A DNA stretch of 64,000 nucleotides, taken from Sneathiella chinensis (GTDB lineage Bacteria > Pseudomonadota > Alphaproteobacteria > Sneathiellales > Sneathiellaceae). The stretch is from positions 186,001 through 250,000 of the forward strand of contig NZ_VNWN01000007.1 of assembly GCF_012720115.1 (NCBI RefSeq), in the 5' to 3' direction. The translations under genes were made by a program, and so were the position numbers. The first letter of the stretch is position 1. Each line of letters starts with the position of its first letter. This document shows positions 59,486 to 64,000 of the stretch, in pieces. The notes below the pieces were generated by a model. That model was not told the origin of the DNA and ran no database searches. It saw only the letters and a program-made list of their open reading frames with translations.

Positions 59486-60253
59486 CTAACGATCCTGCTT
59501 GTGGGTCTTGACCGTGGTCTCTTCCAGCTCGATTTCCTCGGTCGAGATCAACAGGTGCGAACCATGCCGCTCCTCAGCCTCTTTTTCAAGTTCCTCAACC
59601 CGCATGGACAGGGACTGAACCTTGTCCAGAAGGCCGTCCATGACCTTGAAGACCGGATCGGGCAATTCGTCACTGCCGATACCATAGGCGGCGAATCTCT
59701 CGTCCGTCCGGGTTCGAAGCGCACCATTGGCCGCCCGCGCCGGGCTGCCCACAACGGTCACCCCTTCGGGGACATCCTTCACCACAACCGAGTTGGCGCC
59801 GACGCGGCCACAGCGACCCACCGTGATCGGGCCCAGAACCTGCGCCCCGGAGCCGACAATCACGTTGTCACACAAGGTCGGGTGGCGCTTGACGTTGCGT
59901 TGGGAATCCGAATCCACCGACGGCGCCACACCGCCAAGGGTCACGTCATGATACAGGGTTACATTATCGCCGATTTCGGCGGTTTCCCCGATCACCACGC
60001 CCATGCCGTGGTCAATAAACAGCTTGCGGCCAATCACCGCGCCGGGATGAATTTCGATACCGGTTACAAACCGGCTGAACTGTGAAATCAGGCGGGCAGT
60101 CAGGCGCCAGTTTCGTCGCCACAATCCATGTGCAACACGATGCAACAGGACAGCATGAAACCCGGAATAGAGGAGCGCGACCTCGATTTTCGAGCGTGCT
60201 GCCGGGTCTCTTTCCATCACTCCGGCAAGATCTTCGCTAATATGCTTGAACAT
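59486..60253 (-). CDS. cysE: Serine O-acetyltransferase
   Basis: 255 residues, a short (NifP-like) form without the long N-terminal helical domain. Left-handed beta-helix repeats include [40 protein letters not shown] and [20 protein letters not shown]. It acetylates serine for cysteine synthesis and feeds CysK. The C-terminal tail is long and charged, unlike the short inhibitory tail of enteric CysE. Confidence 0.94.
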   Translation of the reverse strand: MFKHISEDLAGVMERDPAARSKIEVALLYSGFHAVLLHRVAHGLWRRNWRLTARLISQFSRFVTGIEIHPGAVIGRKLFIDHGMGVVIGETAEIGDNVTLYHDVTLGGVAPSVDSDSQRNVKRHPTLCDNVIVGSGAQVLGPITVGRCGRVGANSVVVKDVPEGVTVVGSPARAANGALRTRTDERFAAYGIGSDELPDPVFKVMDGLLDKVQSLSMRVEELEKEAEERHGSHLLISTEEIELEETTVKTHKQDR

Positions 60254-60465
60254 ATGCCCTTTCCTTCTGTATTGTGCCGCACTTATAGCGGAAAATACGA
60301 GTGGTTACAACGCGCCCGGTAAAACCAGATATAACTGTGATGAGAATCTGGTCAACTGCCCCTCACCTGTTGGTGTATAATATGTCGCTAATTGTTGACC
60401 CTCGTCACAGATTGAGTAGCCCGGCTTCTGATAGAGGCGAGGGAAAGATAGGAACTAGAGAATAG

Positions 60466-61119
60466 ATGCCTGACATTATTTTTAACGGTCCGGAAGGCCG
60501 GCTTGAAGGTAAGTATCACCATTCAAGTGAACCCAATGCCCCCCTTGCGCTGATCTTGCATCCCCATCCGCAATTTGGTGGCACCATGAACAACAAGGTG
60601 GTCTATCACATGTTCACCACCTTCAAGAACCGGGGCTTTTCGGTTCTGCGGTTCAACTTCCGGGGTGTGGGACGCAGTCAGGGCGACTATGATCAGGGTG
60701 TGGGTGAACTGTCCGATGCCGCAGCGGCACTGGACTGGATGCAGACCCATAACGAAAATTCACCTGCCGTTTGGGTTGCCGGCTTTTCCTTTGGCGCGTG
60801 GATTGCCATGCAGCTTCTGATGCGCCGCCCCGAAATCGAAGGCTTCATTTCCGTGGCACCGCCCGCCAACATGTATGACTTTTCGTTCCTGGCGCCCTGC
60901 CCGTCTTCCGGTGTCATCATCCACGGCGACAAGGACCGTCAGGTCCCGACCAAGGATGTGCGCAAGCTGGTCGAGAAACTGCAGGCCCAGAAAGGCATCA
61001 CCATTCACCACAGCGAAGTGGAAAACGCCGATCACTTCTTCGAGAACACCATCCCCAACCTGATGGAATCCGTTGACGATTATCTGAACATGCGTTTGCA
61101 GGGCGACGCGGAGAAATAA
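60466..61119 (+). CDS. Alpha/beta hydrolase (COG2945 type)
   Basis: 217 residues. LALILHPHPQFGGTMNNKVV at the start, FRGVGRSQGDYDQGVGELSD, and the nucleophile elbow VWVAGFSFGAWIAMQLL. His in ENADHFFENT completes the triad. Homologues often sit near Fe-S or cysteine genes in alphaproteobacteria. Substrate unknown. It is divergent from cysE; the 212 bp between hold both promoters, with TATAAT at 60374-60379. Confidence 0.88.
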   Translation: MPDIIFNGPEGRLEGKYHHSSEPNAPLALILHPHPQFGGTMNNKVVYHMFTTFKNRGFSVLRFNFRGVGRSQGDYDQGVGELSDAAAALDWMQTHNENSPAVWVAGFSFGAWIAMQLLMRRPEIEGFISVAPPANMYDFSFLAPCPSSGVIIHGDKDRQVPTKDVRKLVEKLQAQKGITIHHSEVENADHFFENTIPNLMESVDDYLNMRLQGDAEK

Positions 61120-61170
61120 TCCGCCGCCCAATTCGCCCATAAAATGCCGCCGAACGATGCTTCGGCCCCG

Positions 61171-61201
61171 GCCCGCGACCTTCCCGTCGCGGGCTTTTTT
61201 T
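61171..61201 (+). terminator. Intrinsic terminator after the hydrolase gene
   Basis: Arms GCCCGCGAC and GTCGCGGGC (61171-61179, 61186-61194), loop of six, then seven T. It lies 52 bp past the hydrolase stop. Confidence 0.93.
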
Positions 61202-61289
61202 ATGCGCCGCTTCCGCTGGACTTCCCCCCGCAGCAATGCCTATTATGAGAAAAAAATAAACAAACAAAACAACCAAAAGGGATACGGGA

Positions 61290-62144
61290 ATGAAGAAGAA
61301 CCTGACGGGGAAGCGGGTCATTCTGACGGGGGCCGCCTCGGGCATTGGTCAGCAACTGGCCCTGACACTGGCCGCACGGGGCGCGGAACTGGCCCTGTCC
61401 GATATCAACGAAACGGAATTGCAGGACACCGCCGCCCAGCTAACCCATCTGGGCGCGCCCCGGTTTCGCACCGACAGGCTGGATGTATCCGACACGGAGG
61501 CCACCCGGCGCTATGCGGAGTTGATCCAGGCTGAATTCGGCCCCGCCGATCTTGTCATCAACAATGCGGGCCTGACCCGTGTCGGCCCGTTTGCGGATGT
61601 GGAGCTATCCTCGCTGGAACATGTCATGGAGGTGGATTTCTGGGGCGTGGTACGTATGTCAAAGGCCTTTCTGCCGCAACTGATCGCCACCAAGGGGCAT
61701 CTGGTCAATATCTCCAGCCTGTTTGGCCTGATCGGCTATCCGGGGCAAGCGGGCTATTGCGCGGCCAAACATGCGGTCAAGGGCTTCAGCGAAAGCCTTG
61801 CCATTGAAATGTCCCCCCACGGGGTCACGGTCACATCGGTTCACCCCGGCGGCGTGCGTACCAACATCATTCGGAAATCGACCATTGACGCCCCCATGGC
61901 AGGTGTTCGAAACAAGGAACAGATGGCCAGAAGTTTCGACCAGATGGCGGAAACATCGGCGGCAGATGCGGCGGCCATCATCGTTCGCGGCATCGAGAAC
62001 GGCAAGGAACGCATTCTGGTGGGCCGGGATGCGGTGATCATTTCCCTGCTGCAGCGGTTGATGCCGCAAGGCTACAAACGATTGCTGATGAAGGTTTTAT
62101 GGAAACAGGGGCGCAAAAAACCGGCCGAGCCCCGCCCCGCCTGA
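61290..62144 (+). CDS. Short-chain dehydrogenase/reductase
   Basis: 284 residues. Cofactor motif ILTGAASGIGQQLALTL, NNAG in DLVINNAGLTRVG, catalytic Ser in LVNISSLFGLIG and Tyr-Lys in AGYCAAKHAVKG. HPGGVRTNIIRKSTID and a basic C-terminus resemble a group of SDRs acting on lipids or steroids. It converts an alcohol and a ketone with NAD(P)H; the substrate is not known. Confidence 0.9.
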   Translation: MKKNLTGKRVILTGAASGIGQQLALTLAARGAELALSDINETELQDTAAQLTHLGAPRFRTDRLDVSDTEATRRYAELIQAEFGPADLVINNAGLTRVGPFADVELSSLEHVMEVDFWGVVRMSKAFLPQLIATKGHLVNISSLFGLIGYPGQAGYCAAKHAVKGFSESLAIEMSPHGVTVTSVHPGGVRTNIIRKSTIDAPMAGVRNKEQMARSFDQMAETSAADAAAIIVRGIENGKERILVGRDAVIISLLQRLMPQGYKRLLMKVLWKQGRKKPAEPRPA

Positions 62145-62250
62145 AAAATCAGGGACGGGCAGCGGGCCACTGGCAGGCCCATCCGGGCAAACGGCCTTGC
62201 CCCTGCCCCGTCCGCCCCTATCCTTGAAAGGAAGAGCCGCGCCATGACAG

Positions 62251-62295
62251 GAACCGCATAAACCGCATGAACCGCACAAACCACACGAACCGCCC
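62251..62295. repeat. Five tandem 9-bp repeats across a start codon
   Basis: Five units of nine bases: GAACCGCAT, AAACCGCAT, GAACCGCAC, AAACCACAC, GAACCGCCC. They span the ATG at 62267 and encode N-R-T-N-H-T-N-R. A change in copy number would keep the reading frame. Confidence 0.8.
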
Positions 62296-62503
62296 ACAGC
62301 AGCCCCCCCTGATCCGGGGCCGCCGCCAGTATGACGAGATACTGGAACGGCAGGAAGCCCAGCTGAACGCCCTGAACGAGGCGGGCGATGATGCCTATCA
62401 GCGCCTGTTCGTCCGCGACCGGAAATTTGGCGGCGGCTCGCTGTTTCTGGCGCTGCTGATTGCGGCGGCGGTTGCCGCGCTGATCGTCTCGCTTATGCCG
62501 TAA
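62267..62503 (+). CDS. Small membrane-anchored protein of unknown function
   Basis: 78 residues: a polar, Asn/Arg/Gln-rich start, a helical middle (RRQYDEILERQEAQLNAL) and one C-terminal span, GGSLFLALLIAAAVAALIVS. Its ATG has no ribosome site. AAAGGAAGAG instead precedes an ATG at 62244 whose frame reads only MTGTA and stops at 62259, close enough for reinitiation at 62267. The 3' end overlaps anmK by 11 bases. Not recognised. Confidence 0.55.
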   Translation: MNRTNHTNRPQQPPLIRGRRQYDEILERQEAQLNALNEAGDDAYQRLFVRDRKFGGGSLFLALLIAAAVAALIVSLMP

Positions 62504-63617
62504 GCTGTTCTTGCTCGCCCGCTTGTCCCGCTTGCGGGCGGAACAGGACACCGCCCTGCATGGGGGCGCGGACGCCGGTTGTTTGCGGCAGGCTAAGCGG
62601 TTGCCCGTTCAGGCTGCGCACCGCCAGAAAGGCGAAGGCCTCTGCCTCCAGTTCATCGCCGCGCCAATTGACGGCTTCCACCGGTTCCACCGGAACGCCC
62701 AGTTCCTGCGACAGCCGTTCCATGATCCAGTTGTTATGGCGCCCGCCGCCGGTCACCAGCCAGCGCCGTGGCGGCCGGGACAGATGCTCGCCTGCCCGGG
62801 CAATGGACTGGATCGTAAAGGCCGTCAGGGTTGCCGCCCCGTCCGCCGGGGACAGATGCGCCACGGGCGCGGCGGAAAAATCATCGCGGTCCAGACTTTT
62901 CGGCGGTTTCCGATCAAAATAGGGATTGTCCAGCAACTGTTCCAGCGCCGCGGCATCAACCGTGCCGGATCGGGCCAGCGCCCCCCCGGCATCATATCCC
63001 TGCCCCGTATGGCGCATCACCCAGTCATCAATCATGGCACTGGCCGGGCCGGTATCGAAGGCAATGATATCCTCGCCGTCCAGCCATGTGACATTGGCCA
63101 CGCCGCCCAGATTGAGAACCGCAACCGGCTGATCCAACCCGGAGGCCAGCGCCCGGTGATAAAGCGGCGCAAGCGGTGCGCCCTCGCCGCCGGCCTGCAC
63201 ATCCGCCGTCCGAAAATCCGCGACCACATCAATACCGGTCAGGTCGGCCAGCAACTGCCCGTCCCCCACCTGCACGGTGATGCCGTTCTCCGGTTCGTGA
63301 TACAGGGTCTGACCGTGAAAGCCGACGGCCCGCACCTCAGACCGGTCCAACCCGCTTTTGTCCAGCAGGTCCAACGCAAGGGCCGCATGCTGGCGGGTAA
63401 ACTCCGCCACCAGTTCCGCCGGGGCAGAACGCTGCCCGAGGCAGGCCCGGAACTGTTCGCGAAAGCCGGGATCATAAGGAATGGACAGGGCCGGGCCAAA
63501 TTCCTGCACCTCGGTCCCGTCCGTTTTCAGCAACGCGGCATCCACCCCATCCATTGAGGTCCCGCTCATCATGCCGATGGCCCACTCTGCCTTGGCGCCT
63601 ACTGTGTCCTTCTTCAC
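62493..63617 (-). CDS. anmK: Anhydro-N-acetylmuramic acid kinase
   Basis: 374 residues. ATP and sugar motifs: IGMMSGTSMDGVDAALL, VGFHGQTLYHEPENG, VLNLGGVANVTWLDG and IAFDTGPASAMIDDW. It phosphorylates anhMurNAc from cell-wall turnover to MurNAc-6-P. It is divergent from tyrS, the usual arrangement in alphaproteobacteria. Confidence 0.95.
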   Translation of the reverse strand: MKKDTVGAKAEWAIGMMSGTSMDGVDAALLKTDGTEVQEFGPALSIPYDPGFREQFRACLGQRSAPAELVAEFTRQHAALALDLLDKSGLDRSEVRAVGFHGQTLYHEPENGITVQVGDGQLLADLTGIDVVADFRTADVQAGGEGAPLAPLYHRALASGLDQPVAVLNLGGVANVTWLDGEDIIAFDTGPASAMIDDWVMRHTGQGYDAGGALARSGTVDAAALEQLLDNPYFDRKPPKSLDRDDFSAAPVAHLSPADGAATLTAFTIQSIARAGEHLSRPPRRWLVTGGGRHNNWIMERLSQELGVPVEPVEAVNWRGDELEAEAFAFLAVRSLNGQPLSLPQTTGVRAPMQGGVLFRPQAGQAGEQEQLTA

Positions 63618-63713
63618 ATCCCTGCTCCTTCGTTTTAATCCGGTACTTCCAATCCCATGGGAAAGTATGGTACAGGAACGGCTCTTTCAACGTAATCAGC
63701 AAAAGTAGTAAAA

Positions 63714-64000
63714 ATGACTAATCTACGCTCTGACTTTATGCAAATGTTCCTGGACAGGGGATACTTCCACCAATGCACCGACATCGAAGCATTGGACAAG
63801 TCTCTGTATGATGGACCGGTCACAGCGTATATTGGCTTTGACTGTACGGCCCGCAGTCTTCACGTTGGTAGTCTCATGCAGATCATGATCCTGCGCCGCC
63901 TGCAACAGGCTGGCCACAAGCCCATCGTGCTGATGGGCGGCGGGACAACCAAGGTGGGAGACCCCACAGGACGGGATGAAAGCCGCCCCGTGATCACGGA
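63714..64000 (+). CDS. tyrS: Tyrosine--tRNA ligase, N-terminal part (cut by window edge)
   Basis: About 95 codons before the window ends. [20 protein letters not shown] is the TyrRS start, followed by [20 protein letters not shown] with the HIGH-like HVGS, and [19 protein letters not shown]. It charges tRNA-Tyr. The ATG at 63714 follows a weak AGTAGTAAAA leader. Confidence 0.95.
   Translation, partial: MTNLRSDFMQMFLDRGYFHQCTDIEALDKSLYDGPVTAYIGFDCTARSLHVGSLMQIMILRRLQQAGHKPIVLMGGGTTKVGDPTGRDESRPVIT

Noticed and set aside
1-64000. CRISPR arrays, insertion sequences and rRNA genes
   Set aside because: No regularly spaced repeats, transposase motifs or rRNA-like stretches were seen in the window.

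Overview
The window is 64 kb of chromosome from an alphaproteobacterium, most plausibly a Rhodospirillales-like marine or free-living organism. The evidence is the order pcm, tolC, popZ (DUF2497), valS, an aapJQMP-type amino-acid ABC operon, an adrenodoxin-type ferredoxin beside a cysteine desulfurase, and uniformly GC-rich codon use in most genes. No species can be named from sequence reading alone. Both edges cut genes: ilvD on the left (minus strand) and tyrS on the right (plus strand).

Layout. (1) 1-7.3 kb: ilvD start, a DUF5763/OmpA membrane protein, a LigB-type dioxygenase, a VPLPA-CTERM surface protein, an acyl-CoA ligase and a Bcr/CflA-type MFS exporter. (2) 7.3-13.1 kb: a minus-strand block pcm, tolC, popZ, valS (isoaspartyl repair, outer-membrane channel, pole organiser, tRNA charging). 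(3) 13.5-16.4 kb: tRNA-Cys, a small AT-rich patch with an XRE regulator, a flavoprotein monooxygenase, a Pmp3-type membrane peptide and tRNA-Asn. (4) 16.5-17.3 kb: an enoyl-CoA hydratase. (5) 17.4-35.3 kb: a compact phage-derived virion cassette. (6) 36-42.3 kb: cysteine synthase, AlaX, mercaptopyruvate sulfurtransferase, GNAT, a DUF900 hydrolase, an exported protein and a PagL-like outer-membrane protein. (7) 42.5-46.7 kb: the aap operon. (8) 47-64 kb: a PLP beta-lyase, hisI, modBC, a flavoprotein, a Crp-type regulator, an 8-oxoguanine-type deaminase, paaX, an adrenodoxin-reductase-like flavoenzyme, a CpdA-like phosphodiesterase, tenA, fdx, a cysteine desulfurase, cysE, two oxidoreductase/hydrolase genes, anmK and tyrS.

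The most interesting part is the phage-derived cassette. One minus-strand run of start-stop-overlapping genes encodes small and large terminase, a DUF4055 portal, a scaffold, a P22-like coat, a DnaT-like head-completion protein, a stopper, a tail terminator and a tail tube. It continues with a two-frame tail assembly chaperone carrying a candidate -1 slippery heptamer, a tape measure of only 230 residues, and then DUF2460, DUF2163, NlpC/P60 and a 1108-residue tail hub in the same order as gp12 to gp15 of the Rhodobacter gene transfer agent. No integrase, replication gene, excisionase or recognisable muralytic lysin is present. A lipase and two small membrane proteins sit where lysis genes usually lie. 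A repressor-like gene and a second candidate regulator diverge at the head end. The cassette is either a remnant prophage kept intact or an undescribed GTA-like particle system with a P22-type head.

A second theme is sulfur and cysteine: cysK-sseA, a beta-lyase, and cysE followed by a cysteine desulfurase, ferredoxin and tenA. A strong intrinsic terminator abuts the desulfurase start codon, which may be an attenuator. Transcription terminators were located by eye as GC stems with T tracts. Promoters are mostly not assignable.
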